Below, one piece after another: positions 44,548 to 54,217 of a DNA stretch of 64,000 bases (its first letter is position 1; every line of letters begins with the position of its first letter). Where the stretch lies: positions 181,894 through 245,893 of the forward strand of contig NZ_RSCL01000009.1 of NCBI RefSeq assembly GCF_003991905.1. The letters are read 5' to 3'. The DNA is from Dulcicalothrix desertica PCC 7102 (GTDB lineage Bacteria; Cyanobacteriota; Cyanobacteriia; Cyanobacteriales; Nostocaceae). Made by a program: the position numbers and the translations under genes. Below the pieces are notes generated by a model that searched no databases, had not been told where the DNA came from, and was given only the letters and a program-made list of their open reading frames with translations.

Positions 44548-45947
44548 CGATTTAATATTTCCTTGCGTCGAATTAATACATCTGCACGCACAAATTCGGG
44601 GTCGTCTTCTCCTATTTGTGTTGCAAGATTTTGACGTAGTTGTTTCGCTGTCTCCAAGTTACCCTGGTCAATTAATTTAAATAAGTCGCTTAAACCGTTT
44701 TTGATTTGTTGCGGACGTTCCGATACACCCATTAAATCTTCTAAAATTTGATTGCTGTCTCGACCGAACGAGTTTTCTGGTTGCTGTAATGTCACACCGT
44801 CGGGTGTTGCGGTAATAATATAGATGTTATCGGGTTTGATATGACTGACTATTTGCGGTGAGTGGGTAGACACAATAAATTGACAGTTGGGGAATGTCCT
44901 TTTTAATGCAGGAACAATTTCTCGTTGCCATTTGGGATGTAAATGTAGTTCTATTTCATCGATAAGCACTACCCCATCACCCAGGAGTGGGTTTGCTAAA
45001 TATGGGTTTGCTGTTGCTAGTCGTCTTGCTAAGTCACCGACCAAAGCAAGCAAACATTTTTCTCCGTCTGAAAGTTGGTTAACTACAAGTTCTTGACCCT
45101 GCTTTTTAACCATCATTTGCAGTGAAGCACGAATTACATGCAAGTCGGTAAAATCAGGTTGTAATGAAGAAATTGCATTTCGTGCTGTCTCTAACTGTAT
45201 ATCTCGATAGTCTGGGTTATTGCGTCGCTGTTCGTTTTCTAGGTCTTCACGGTTCCTAAACCATTCAAAAAAACCTTTAAAGTCTATTCTCCCACCTGTT
45301 AGTGCTTGGTCGTATGCGTTAACTTGACTAAATATATTTTCCTGCGTCATATCCAGAGGCATTTCTAAAACCGCACGGTTGACAGGGTAAGATACTATAA
45401 CGGGTAAGTTTATATTGCTTGTACTTAGTCCAGTCGCTAACTCATCTACATATGCTTGTAAAGAAGGCAGTGTTTGATTATCACCCTCTTCTTCGATAAA
45501 ATCTAGTGCAACAGTTACAGCTTGCAATGCTTTGCTTAACTCGTTACGCTTTTGACTCAACGCTTGCAGTTGTTCTTCATTTACATCATATAATATTGAC
45601 TTAATTGCTTCTAAGCGTTTCATCCCTGTACTTCTAACATCGCGAACTGACGATGGACGCTCTTTTTGTAATGACCAACTAATTTCACGCTCACCTTCAA
45701 CTATTGTAATCTCACATTCCAACGACTGGCGCCCGTTCATAATATCCTTGTCGTCAAAAAATCGCATTGACAAAGAATCTTGCAGGCGCCCAGTAAACTG
45801 AGATAATAAAATTGTCAAGCAATCCAGAATACTGGATTTGCCTACACCGTTAACACCAACCAACACCATTGGTTCCTGAACCTTAAATTCCAACTCTAAA
45901 TCACTCAATCCACGGAAATTCTTTATTTTTAGGCGCCTAACTTTCAT
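44544..45947 (-). CDS. ptuA: AAA/ABC-type ATPase, PtuA-like (Septu)
   Basis: 467 residues of the RecF/SMC-like ATPase group. Walker A is GVNGVGKSS (31-39), signature LSDGE (292-296), Walker B ends DE (330-331) followed by HLHPKWQ, and the H-loop is STHSPQ (H362). The middle part is helical and coiled. No C-terminal TOPRIM nuclease is seen, so it is not an OLD nuclease. Paired with the HNH gene it fits the two-gene Septu defence system. Immunity function is inferred from family and order. Confidence 0.8.
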   Translation of the reverse strand: MKVRRLKIKNFRGLSDLELEFKVQEPMVLVGVNGVGKSSILDCLTILLSQFTGRLQDSLSMRFFDDKDIMNGRQSLECEITIVEGEREISWSLQKERPSSVRDVRSTGMKRLEAIKSILYDVNEEQLQALSQKRNELSKALQAVTVALDFIEEEGDNQTLPSLQAYVDELATGLSTSNINLPVIVSYPVNRAVLEMPLDMTQENIFSQVNAYDQALTGGRIDFKGFFEWFRNREDLENEQRRNNPDYRDIQLETARNAISSLQPDFTDLHVIRASLQMMVKKQGQELVVNQLSDGEKCLLALVGDLARRLATANPYLANPLLGDGVVLIDEIELHLHPKWQREIVPALKRTFPNCQFIVSTHSPQIVSHIKPDNIYIITATPDGVTLQQPENSFGRDSNQILEDLMGVSERPQQIKNGLSDLFKLIDQGNLETAKQLRQNLATQIGEDDPEFVRADVLIRRKEILNR

Positions 45948-46111
45948 ATTAAGTATATATAACTAGATAAAAAATATAACGATATATTTGGTTATACCAC
46001 TTCTATCTTAAAATATTTTCTCCAAAATCACTTTCTCTATTTTAATTATTGGGGTGGGGGGTGTAACCAAGATGTGTTATTTTTGACTTGCAGTATTTTG
46101 ATGAGTGTGCT

Positions 46112-47509
46112 GTGAGTATAACTACTGTTGCAAATAATATATTACAAGTGACGTTAAACGTGATTACTTACAGTCTATTGAATGCAGCAGTACAAGCGCA
46201 AGTTGTTCCTGATGCAACCCTTCGCAATAATTCAATCGTGACATCGCAACATCAAAATATTACCATTACAGGTGGAACTCAAACAGGCGCCAATTTATTT
46301 CACAGTTTTTTGCAGTTTTCCATCAAAAATGGGGAAAACGTTTATTTTGACAATGCTCCTAGGGTGAATAGCATTATTCTGCGGGTGACAGGACGTGATA
46401 TCTCTAATATCGATGGTTTGATACGCACAGCAGGTAATGTTAATTTATATCTATTTAACCCAAATGGAATTTACTTGGGTAAAAATGCCGCACTCGATAT
46501 AAAAGGGTCGTTATATTTGAGTACTGCTGAGTCTTGGAAATTTCCACATGGTGTAAAAGACGTTGATAATCCTTCGTTACTACATATATCAGTGCCTATT
46601 GGTGTACAGTGGGGTTCTACTGGTAATATTCAAGTTGATGCTAATTTATCCGCTCAAAATTTGAATCTGAGAGCAAATAACATCACAATTACAGGAAATC
46701 TAACTAGTAGTGGTGATATTACTCTAGAAGCAACCAATAAATTGATGATAAATGATAAAGCTACAGTTAGTGTGAGTAGTCAAGAAAGTGGCGCCAGTGG
46801 CAACTTGCAATTAGTAACGGATAACCTGACAATTGAAGGAGGAACTGTCAGCGCAAAAACAATCACAGAAGGTGGAAATGTGAATGTGTACGCTTCGAGT
46901 TTGTTAACGTTGCGTCAAAATGCGACTATTTCTACTGTATCCATAGGAAAAGGTAATGGCGCCAATATTAATATTGAAGCAGGGTTTATTTTAGTCAACC
47001 CAAATGGCGATAATGATATTACCACGAACGTGATGCAAGATGGCGGAAAAATTAAAATATCCAGTAATGCTATCTTTGGTCTAGAAAAACGTCGTTCCCC
47101 AACAGGACGCAGTGATATCTTGGTAACATCTCCTGCTTTGAGTAATAGCAACATCAATATTACGACTTTAAATATCGACCCAAATCGAGGTGTTACTCAG
47201 TTACCCACATCTATAATAGATGTGTCAAAGCAAATTAATCAAACTTGTTCAAACCAAGCTACCACAAATCGATTTGTTATTGTTGGACGTGGTGGTTTAC
47301 CATTGAATACCACAGAAGCTTTGAGCGTCAACTCTGGTTGGATAGACTGGCGCCATATTGACGAGGTACAAGATAATCAAGGGGATGATGTATCTACACA
47401 ACATCAAGTTGTAGAAGCAACTGCGTGGGAAGTTGAGAATGGTGCGATTCAACTTGTTGCGAGTCATAAAGCAAACTGGCAACAGATGGTGAACGGATGT
47501 AACGGATAG
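46112..47509 (+). CDS. TPS-type filamentous haemagglutinin N-terminal domain protein, short
   Basis: About 465 residues from GTG at 46112 (a TTG at 46088 is less likely). A hydrophobic leader (LQVTLNVITYSLLNAAVQAQ) is followed by the TPS secretion domain: NSIVTSQHQNITITGGTQTG, FLFNPNGI-like YLFNPNGIYLG, then beta-helix repeats. Such proteins pass the outer membrane through a TpsB partner, not found here. Most are far longer; this one ends soon after a cysteine-containing tail, and its final codons (NGCNG) are nonamer repeat, so the 3' end may have been cut down. It opens the CHAT/DUF928/CHASE2 cluster. Confidence 0.8.
   Translation: MSITTVANNILQVTLNVITYSLLNAAVQAQVVPDATLRNNSIVTSQHQNITITGGTQTGANLFHSFLQFSIKNGENVYFDNAPRVNSIILRVTGRDISNIDGLIRTAGNVNLYLFNPNGIYLGKNAALDIKGSLYLSTAESWKFPHGVKDVDNPSLLHISVPIGVQWGSTGNIQVDANLSAQNLNLRANNITITGNLTSSGDITLEATNKLMINDKATVSVSSQESGASGNLQLVTDNLTIEGGTVSAKTITEGGNVNVYASSLLTLRQNATISTVSIGKGNGANINIEAGFILVNPNGDNDITTNVMQDGGKIKISSNAIFGLEKRRSPTGRSDILVTSPALSNSNINITTLNIDPNRGVTQLPTSIIDVSKQINQTCSNQATTNRFVIVGRGGLPLNTTEALSVNSGWIDWRHIDEVQDNQGDDVSTQHQVVEATAWEVENGAIQLVASHKANWQQMVNGCNG
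47491..47509. repeat. Nonamer repeat at the end of the TPS gene
   Basis: GAACGGATGTAACGGATAG, with the TPS gene stop codon at its end. Fifth nonamer site in the window. Confidence 0.8.
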
Positions 47510-47610
47510 GTTACAGAAACCCAGTTTATAAGTGTTATTACGTACAAATTTCCTAGTGATATCGCGTAAGTACGTAAGGATGCTGTTGTAATGCTAACGA
47601 GACTTAAGAG

Positions 47611-50181
47611 ATGATGCACCCTAACTATGGGTTTATGCTTATGAAGTTACGTAGATGGTTACGTTTATTTGTTGTAGTTACTATAGTTATATTATTTATC
47701 TTTTTTAGTAATGCCGTAACAGCATCTGCATCGAATTCGTTGATGAATGGACAGGTGTTTTATTCTGCGGGACTGTATAATGATGCGATTCGCGTTTGGA
47801 GTCATGCTGTTAGTCGCTATGAAAATAAAAATGATAAACAATCTCAAGCTTTGATGCTTTCTTACTTAGCTTTAGCTTATCAGCAAAATGGACAGTTAGT
47901 TTTGGCTGAGTCTTCTATATCCCAAGCAAAGCGGTTAATTTACGATAACGGTAAGGTTGTTAATCTAAAAATAGGCGCCTGTGTTTTGAATAATCAAGGT
48001 GAGTTATTATTTAACCTGGGTAATACTGAATCTGCTCTCTTATCTTTTCAACAAGCAGAAAAATATTACCGAAAAAGTAATGATGTTATGGGTGTTATTG
48101 GGACACAGTTGAATTCTGCACGTGCTTTACAAATGTTAGGATATTTTTTGCGTGCGAAAAATATTCTTGAGCAAGTACAAACTTCACTATCAGCACAACC
48201 TGACTCAGAGTTGAAAGTGACTGCACTAATGAATTTGGGTAATTTGTTACGAGTTGTGGGTAACTATGTTGGTGCAAATGAAGTCAACATGCAAAGCTTA
48301 AAAATTGCGAGTGCGATGCAATTACATCCACAAGCGTTTATGATACTACTCAATTTAGGAAGACTCGCCGAAGAGCAAGGTCGATTAACTAACGCTTTAC
48401 AATTTTACCAAAAAGGCGCCGTTGCAAATAGCCCCGTCAGACTACAAGCGAGTGTTTATGAACTGAAAACTCTTGTACATCTCGACCGTTATAGCGATGC
48501 TCAAAAACTATTCAAACAAATTTATACTGACTTATTACCGAACTACCCACTCAGCCAAACTAAAGTATACGCCCAAATTGAGTTAGCTTCTGACTTAATT
48601 AAAATGAAAAGCTTACAAGAATCGTCGGGACATGGGAATATAAAGCAAGATTATTTAAATATTTCAGCACAGGTATTAGCAAAAGCTTATAAAGACGCTC
48701 AAACTTTAGCACATCCTCGTGCTGAATCGATAGCTTTGGGACGTTTGGCAAGTCTATATGAACAAACTCAACAGTGGCAAAACGCAATAAAACTTACTAC
48801 TCTTGCATTAGAAAAAGCACACTTGTTAAAAGCTGCTGATATTGCGTATCAGTGGGAATGGCAACTAGGACGAATTTTTAAAGCACAGGGTAATATTGAA
48901 AAAGCCATAACTAACTATACAGAAGCATATCGTATTTTACAGACACTTCGTCAAGACTTAGTAGGCATTAATCAAGATGTTCAGTTATCATTTCGTCAAA
49001 GTGTTGAACCTGTCTACCGAGAATTAGTAGATTTACTGTTGCAGGATGTTCCAGATATTGCATTAAAACAGCAGCAATCAAAATTAGTCTTTGCACGTGA
49101 AATCATCGAAGCGTTGCAAATGGCAGAACTTGCTAATTATTTTCGCCAAGCTTGTTTAAACGGTCAACCAATTTCGATTGAACAAATTGATACAAATGCC
49201 GCTGTAATATATCCTATCATCTTAAAAGACCGTCTCGAAGTTATTCTATCGCTTCCCAACCAACCGTTACGTCATTATGCGACTTTAAAGACTTCCGCAC
49301 AAGTGGAAACTGCGATTAAAGCAATGCGACACTCGCAAAGAAAAACTTCGTTTGAACGCGAACGGTTATTAATAGCTCAACAATTATATGACTGGTTAAT
49401 CAAACCTGCTGCTGAGATTTTAGCGAAACACGAGATAAAAACGTTGGTATTTGTGCTGGATGGTTCATTGCGGAATATACCGATGGCAGCATTACATGAT
49501 GGTACACAATATTTGATTGAAAAATATGCTCTTGCCGTGGCGCCTAGTTTAGAGTTGTTTAAAGCAGGAGTTTTACATAAAGATAAAATCAAGGTTCTGG
49601 CAGGAGGAGTGACTTTACCAAACCAAAATTTATCACCGTTACCAGGAGTTGAGCAAGAAATTAAAAGTATTCGCGCTTTAGTTCCGACGACAGTGTTACT
49701 CAATCAGAATTTTACAATAGAGAATTTACGGAATAATTTATCTAAGCAGTACTCAGTAATACACTTAGCTACACATGGTCAATTTAGTTCTAATGTTGCG
49801 GGTACTTATATTCAAACATGGAATGAGCAGCTTGATATTAACATGTTAAACTCATTAATTGCCGAGCGGAATTTGCAAGGCACCAGTCCAATAGAGTTAT
49901 TAATACTAAGCGCTTGTCAAACAGCTTCTGGAGATGATTCTGCGGCATTAGGAATAGCGGGAGTTGCAGCACATTCGGGAGCGCGCAGTGTGTTAGCATC
50001 GCTATGGCAAATCAACGATGAGTATACACCAGTGTTTATGAATGTTTTTTACAAACAGTTATATTCTGGCGCCAAAAGAGCGGAAGCTTTACAGAAAGCG
50101 CAACTTGAGTTAATGAAGAGTGAAGAATACAAACATCCTTATTACTGGGCAAGTTTTATACTAGTTGGCAATTGGCTATAG
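47611..50181 (+). CDS. TPR-CHAT protein
   Basis: 856 residues, or 846 if the ATG at 47641 is used, which puts the signal-like MKLRRWLRLFVVVTIVILF first. Tetratricopeptide repeats fill about residues 40-450. The CHAT domain is at the C-terminus: H722 in HLATHGQFSS and C769 in LSACQTASGDD, ending GNWL. TPR-CHAT proteins are caspase-like proteases, some of which act with bacterial gasdermins or other effectors. If the leader is a signal peptide, this CHAT would be outside the cytoplasm, unlike the other two in the window. It is followed 44 bases later by DUF928. Confidence 0.9.
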   Translation: MMHPNYGFMLMKLRRWLRLFVVVTIVILFIFFSNAVTASASNSLMNGQVFYSAGLYNDAIRVWSHAVSRYENKNDKQSQALMLSYLALAYQQNGQLVLAESSISQAKRLIYDNGKVVNLKIGACVLNNQGELLFNLGNTESALLSFQQAEKYYRKSNDVMGVIGTQLNSARALQMLGYFLRAKNILEQVQTSLSAQPDSELKVTALMNLGNLLRVVGNYVGANEVNMQSLKIASAMQLHPQAFMILLNLGRLAEEQGRLTNALQFYQKGAVANSPVRLQASVYELKTLVHLDRYSDAQKLFKQIYTDLLPNYPLSQTKVYAQIELASDLIKMKSLQESSGHGNIKQDYLNISAQVLAKAYKDAQTLAHPRAESIALGRLASLYEQTQQWQNAIKLTTLALEKAHLLKAADIAYQWEWQLGRIFKAQGNIEKAITNYTEAYRILQTLRQDLVGINQDVQLSFRQSVEPVYRELVDLLLQDVPDIALKQQQSKLVFAREIIEALQMAELANYFRQACLNGQPISIEQIDTNAAVIYPIILKDRLEVILSLPNQPLRHYATLKTSAQVETAIKAMRHSQRKTSFERERLLIAQQLYDWLIKPAAEILAKHEIKTLVFVLDGSLRNIPMAALHDGTQYLIEKYALAVAPSLELFKAGVLHKDKIKVLAGGVTLPNQNLSPLPGVEQEIKSIRALVPTTVLLNQNFTIENLRNNLSKQYSVIHLATHGQFSSNVAGTYIQTWNEQLDINMLNSLIAERNLQGTSPIELLILSACQTASGDDSAALGIAGVAAHSGARSVLASLWQINDEYTPVFMNVFYKQLYSGAKRAEALQKAQLELMKSEEYKHPYYWASFILVGNWL

Positions 50182-50225
50182 AGAATACATAATTGGATAG
50201 ATATAAAAAAAGATACTAAACGTAT

Positions 50226-50996
50226 ATGGATTTTCTAACAAAAAAATGCGGGTGTAAATTAGTAGTAGGTTGGTTAACGGCAACAGTTACCCTACCATTA
50301 TCGATATCAATATCATCAGTTAGTGCAGTAACTCCTAGTGAGGTGGGTGGTGTAAGTGGGTTAACTACGGTAAATTTTGAACCACCACCACGAAAAGATG
50401 CACCTCGTGGTGGGACAGCAGGTGGAGGTTCACGTACTGATACGCTTTCTTGTAGTTCTTCAATTCAAGCTAGAACTAAAGCTTTAACTGCTTTGACTCC
50501 GGGTAAACATGTTGGATTATCTCATGACAGGCGCCCAGTGTTGTATGTATATTTACCGAAAACTAACGCGAAAGTAGGAGAGTTTAGCTTATTTGATGAC
50601 AAAATGAATGGGGTATATCAGACAGAAATATCAGTAGAAAACAGTAAAGGTTTTATTGCGATTAAATTACCATCAGCGCCGTCTTTAGTCAAAAATCAGC
50701 CTTATTACTGGTCATTTGCGTTAGCTTGTAACCCAGAAGACCGAACGTCAGACATGGTGGTTGGAGGTTGGATAGAGTATACACAGCTAAACCAGGATTT
50801 ACAAAACAAATTAATTAAAGCTTCCTCTGTCGAACGTATATCTTTGTACGCCAAAAATGGATACTGGTATGATGCAGTTGCAACAGTGATGGAACTTCAG
50901 CAAAAAGAACCGCACAACCCACAACTAGCACGAACTTGGACGGAGTTATTAACTTCGGTTGGTTTGAGTTTAAATATAGTTGCAACGGCAAATTAA
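50226..50996 (+). CDS. DUF928 secreted protein
   Basis: 256 residues. Signal peptide (LVVGWLTATVTLPLSISISS), then a glycine/proline linker (PPPRKDAPRGGTAGGGSR) and the DUF928 domain: LSHDRRPVLYVYLPK, YQTEISV, PYYWSFALACNPEDRTSDM. DUF928 proteins are cyanobacterial and uncharacterised. It lies between the TPR-CHAT gene and the CHASE2 kinase gene, all in one direction with short gaps (44 and 32 bases), so one operon is likely. Confidence 0.88.
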   Translation: MDFLTKKCGCKLVVGWLTATVTLPLSISISSVSAVTPSEVGGVSGLTTVNFEPPPRKDAPRGGTAGGGSRTDTLSCSSSIQARTKALTALTPGKHVGLSHDRRPVLYVYLPKTNAKVGEFSLFDDKMNGVYQTEISVENSKGFIAIKLPSAPSLVKNQPYYWSFALACNPEDRTSDMVVGGWIEYTQLNQDLQNKLIKASSVERISLYAKNGYWYDAVATVMELQQKEPHNPQLARTWTELLTSVGLSLNIVATAN

Positions 50997-51028
50997 GTTT
51001 TCACTTCCCCAACACTCTTGCTTTGTTT

Positions 51029-54000
51029 ATGTGGAAAAGGTTGAAAATACAGATTCTGCGGTATCGTGGCATTGAAATGACATCGGTGTTTGTGACGCTG
51101 ACAATCATTAGTTTACAGCTGACAGGCGCCTTGCAGTTTATGGAATGCGCGATGCTAGACCAGTGGTTTGCAGCACGTCCACAAGAACCAATAGACTCCC
51201 GCATCGTCATAGTCACTATTGATGAGAATGATATTTCGCGTTTCAAAAGCTGGCCTATTGACGACAGAACACTTGCGAAATTGCTTAACAAAATTAAACA
51301 GCAGCAACCAGCAGTGATTGGGTTAGACTTATATCGCAACTTACCAGTAGAACCAGGTCATCAAGAACTACTAGACATATATGAATCGACACCAAATTTG
51401 ATTGGAATTCAAAAAATATTAAGTAACAATAACGGGCCAGTCGTTGAACCACCACCTGTACTTGCGACACGTGACCAAATTGCAGCTTGTGATTTAGTAT
51501 TAGAAAGCGATGGTAAAGTCAGACGCTATTTACTCGCGGTAAGAGATAAGAGTAAAACTAAAACTTATTTAACATTAGGAGCAAAGTTAGCGTTAACTTA
51601 CTTAGAGAAGCAGAATATTAAACAAATTCATGACGGGCAAAAACAAGCTCTGAAACTGGGGAAAGCCAAATTTGTACCAATGGAGGATAGTGAAGGGGGT
51701 TTTGTGCGTGTGGATGTGGGAGGATATCAAATTTTAGCAAATTTTCGCAACTCACATTCCTCAGTCACCAAAATACGTTTATTAGATGTACTCGAAAATC
51801 GGGTTCCTCCAAACTTAATGACGGGTAAAGTCGTTTTAGTTGGTTCAGTAGCTGAAAGTTTAAGTGAAAGGTTTTATACTCCTTTTACTCGTGATGTAAA
51901 TACAGCTTGGTCGGGTGTTGAATTACACGCAGACTTAACGAGTCAAATATTAAGTGCAGCATTAGATGACAGACAACTGTTACGAGGAATATCTGAACAG
52001 TTAGGATGGTTATGGATATTGTTTTGGTCAAGTGTAGGTGCTACGATTGGGTGGGGAGTCAAAATTAGATTAAATAGATATTACTTCAAGAAGCATAGAT
52101 TGAGCGAAGTCGTTACACAGTGCAGTTCATTAGTATTTACAATTAGTATACTATTACCTGGCGCCATCCTCAGTCTTTTATTTAGTACGTACTCACTATT
52201 TTTGAGTGGTTGGTGGGTAAATGTAGTATCACCATTATTAGGACTGACTAGCGCAACTCTTGGAAGTAAGCTGTATTTACTGGTGCGTTCATTGCAGTTA
52301 TCGCACAAAGCTTTAGCAAACTACGCTAGTAACCTAGAATTGAAAGTGAAAGAACGAACTCAAGAACTTGTAGAAAAGAATATAGCACTAGAAATTGCAA
52401 AACAAGAAGCAGAGTCAGCGAACAAAGCCAAAAGTACATTTTTAGCCAACATCAGTCATGAATTACGTACTCCACTGAATGCAATTCTAGGTTTTAGTCA
52501 AATTTTAGGACGTGAAGAAAAATTAACATTAGACCAAAAACAGCATATCGAAATTATTAACCGCAGTGGTAAACATTTATTGGAATTAATAAATGATGTC
52601 CTATCGATGTCTAAAATAGAAGCAGGTAGAACAATGTTAGTAGAGCGTGCGTTTGATTTGTATGCATTACTAGATGCCATACATAAAATGTTACAACTGC
52701 GTGCTAACAGTAAAAACTTAAATTTTAACTTTGAATTAATTGGTGATATTCCACAGTACATCATTACTGACGAAAGTAAACTACGTCAAATATTGATTAA
52801 TTTATTAGGTAACGCAATCAAATTTACAACTTATGGAGGTGTGACTTTACGAGTTAAATTACAAACAGCAGAAGTATCAAATTTGATTAAATCACACCTG
52901 GCTTCACAACAAGATATATGTACGACTAAGAAAGAAAAAAAATCGCACGAAAATTCATTTACTGTGTTACAAGAAAGTATAAAGAATTATTTTTTTACAA
53001 AGCAAACTATTTTACCTAAAAGTTTATATCAAAGTTTATTTGGTCAGAGATATAGATATTATAAGATGTTGAGAAGAAAATATGAGCGTAAACCTTCAAA
53101 GCAGGCGCCTGAATCTTTAAATTTTGATTATGATATAAATATAGATAATAAGCAGCATTTAGTTTTTGAAGTCATAGATACAGGGTATGGAATAGCGTCT
53201 CAAGACCTAGAGAAATTATTTAATCCATTTGTGCAAACTCAACTTGGTCGTCAGTCGATGGAAGGAACAGGTTTAGGGTTAGCGATTAGTCGAGAGTATG
53301 TGAAGTTAATGGGTGGGGATATAATAGTAAGTAGTGTATTGAACGAAGGGTCAACATTCCAATTCGATATTAAATTCGATTATGCCACATATACGTCATT
53401 AGAAAACTTGGCGCCGACTCAGCAAGTTACGGGGTTAGAGAAAAACCAACCGTGTTATAGAATATTAATAGCAGAAGATGTGGAAGAAAGTCGTTTATTG
53501 CTTGTAAAATTGTTGGAACCAATTGGTTTTGAGGTAAGAATTGCTATTAACGGCGAAGAAGCAGTACAAATTTGGGAAAATTGGCGCCCACATTTAGTAT
53601 TTATGGATATGCGAATGCCAATAGTAGATGGATATGAAGCGACTCGCAGGATAAGAGAAATAGAGAAAATAGAAAAGAAATTAGAAGAAAAGCATAATTT
53701 ATCTCGTGTTATTGAAGATAAATCATTTAAGACAATAATTATAGCTTTAACAGCGAGTACTTTTGAAGAACAACAAGACCAGTTTATCAAAGTTGGATGT
53801 AATGCTTTTATTGGTAAGCCAGTTAACGAAACATTACTTTACGAACAAATAGCTAGATATTTAGATGTTAAATATATATCTACTTGTACATCTTGTGTCG
53901 AACATAAACAAGAGAATAAACCTCAAGAAGCATCATTGTTAGAACTTACATCAGAACAGTTAAGTACTATGTCATCCGAATGGATAGATAAGTTACACTA

Positions 54001-54154
54001 TGCGGCAATATCTTTAAATGACCAATCAATAACTGAGTTAATTAAAGATATTCCGGAAACGCAAAATCTTTTAGCTGAGACATTAACTAATTTAGTCGAT
54101 AACTTCCGTTTAGATATTATCGCTAAATGTATCGAAACCCAAACACGCATTTAA
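51029..54154 (+). CDS. CHASE2 hybrid histidine kinase
   Basis: 1041 residues from ATG at 51029. An earlier in-frame start would overlap DUF928 and spoil the first membrane helix. Order: membrane helix, CHASE2 sensor outside (about 36-320), membrane helices to about 420, coiled coil, HisKA with H477 in SHELRTP, HATPase (LLGNAIKFT, DTGYGIA, GTGLGLAIS), and a receiver with D860 in FMDMRMP. Between the N box and the next ATP motif lie about 95 extra basic, variable residues. The C-terminal 100 residues are helical. It would turn a CHASE2 signal into phosphotransfer; no separate output gene is adjacent. Confidence 0.9.
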   Translation: MWKRLKIQILRYRGIEMTSVFVTLTIISLQLTGALQFMECAMLDQWFAARPQEPIDSRIVIVTIDENDISRFKSWPIDDRTLAKLLNKIKQQQPAVIGLDLYRNLPVEPGHQELLDIYESTPNLIGIQKILSNNNGPVVEPPPVLATRDQIAACDLVLESDGKVRRYLLAVRDKSKTKTYLTLGAKLALTYLEKQNIKQIHDGQKQALKLGKAKFVPMEDSEGGFVRVDVGGYQILANFRNSHSSVTKIRLLDVLENRVPPNLMTGKVVLVGSVAESLSERFYTPFTRDVNTAWSGVELHADLTSQILSAALDDRQLLRGISEQLGWLWILFWSSVGATIGWGVKIRLNRYYFKKHRLSEVVTQCSSLVFTISILLPGAILSLLFSTYSLFLSGWWVNVVSPLLGLTSATLGSKLYLLVRSLQLSHKALANYASNLELKVKERTQELVEKNIALEIAKQEAESANKAKSTFLANISHELRTPLNAILGFSQILGREEKLTLDQKQHIEIINRSGKHLLELINDVLSMSKIEAGRTMLVERAFDLYALLDAIHKMLQLRANSKNLNFNFELIGDIPQYIITDESKLRQILINLLGNAIKFTTYGGVTLRVKLQTAEVSNLIKSHLASQQDICTTKKEKKSHENSFTVLQESIKNYFFTKQTILPKSLYQSLFGQRYRYYKMLRRKYERKPSKQAPESLNFDYDINIDNKQHLVFEVIDTGYGIASQDLEKLFNPFVQTQLGRQSMEGTGLGLAISREYVKLMGGDIIVSSVLNEGSTFQFDIKFDYATYTSLENLAPTQQVTGLEKNQPCYRILIAEDVEESRLLLVKLLEPIGFEVRIAINGEEAVQIWENWRPHLVFMDMRMPIVDGYEATRRIREIEKIEKKLEEKHNLSRVIEDKSFKTIIIALTASTFEEQQDQFIKVGCNAFIGKPVNETLLYEQIARYLDVKYISTCTSCVEHKQENKPQEASLLELTSEQLSTMSSEWIDKLHYAAISLNDQSITELIKDIPETQNLLAETLTNLVDNFRLDIIAKCIETQTRI

Positions 54155-54155
54155 T

Positions 54156-54191
54156 ATTGTAGGTTGGGTGGAGGCTTTGCGTAACCCAACC
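54156..54191. repeat. Hairpin repeat, GTAGGTTGGGTGGAG family
   Basis: TTGTAGGTTGGGTGGAGGCT then TTGCGTAACCCAACC, directly after the kinase stop codon. Possible terminator for both converging transcripts. Confidence 0.85.
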
Positions 54192-54217
54192 CTATAATTA
54201 TCTTATTATCTCATTAT

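Noticed and set aside
50936-51028. Upstream start for the CHASE2 kinase overlapping DUF928
   Set aside because: The extension is DUF928 sequence in another frame. ATG 51029 gives a normal N-terminal helix.
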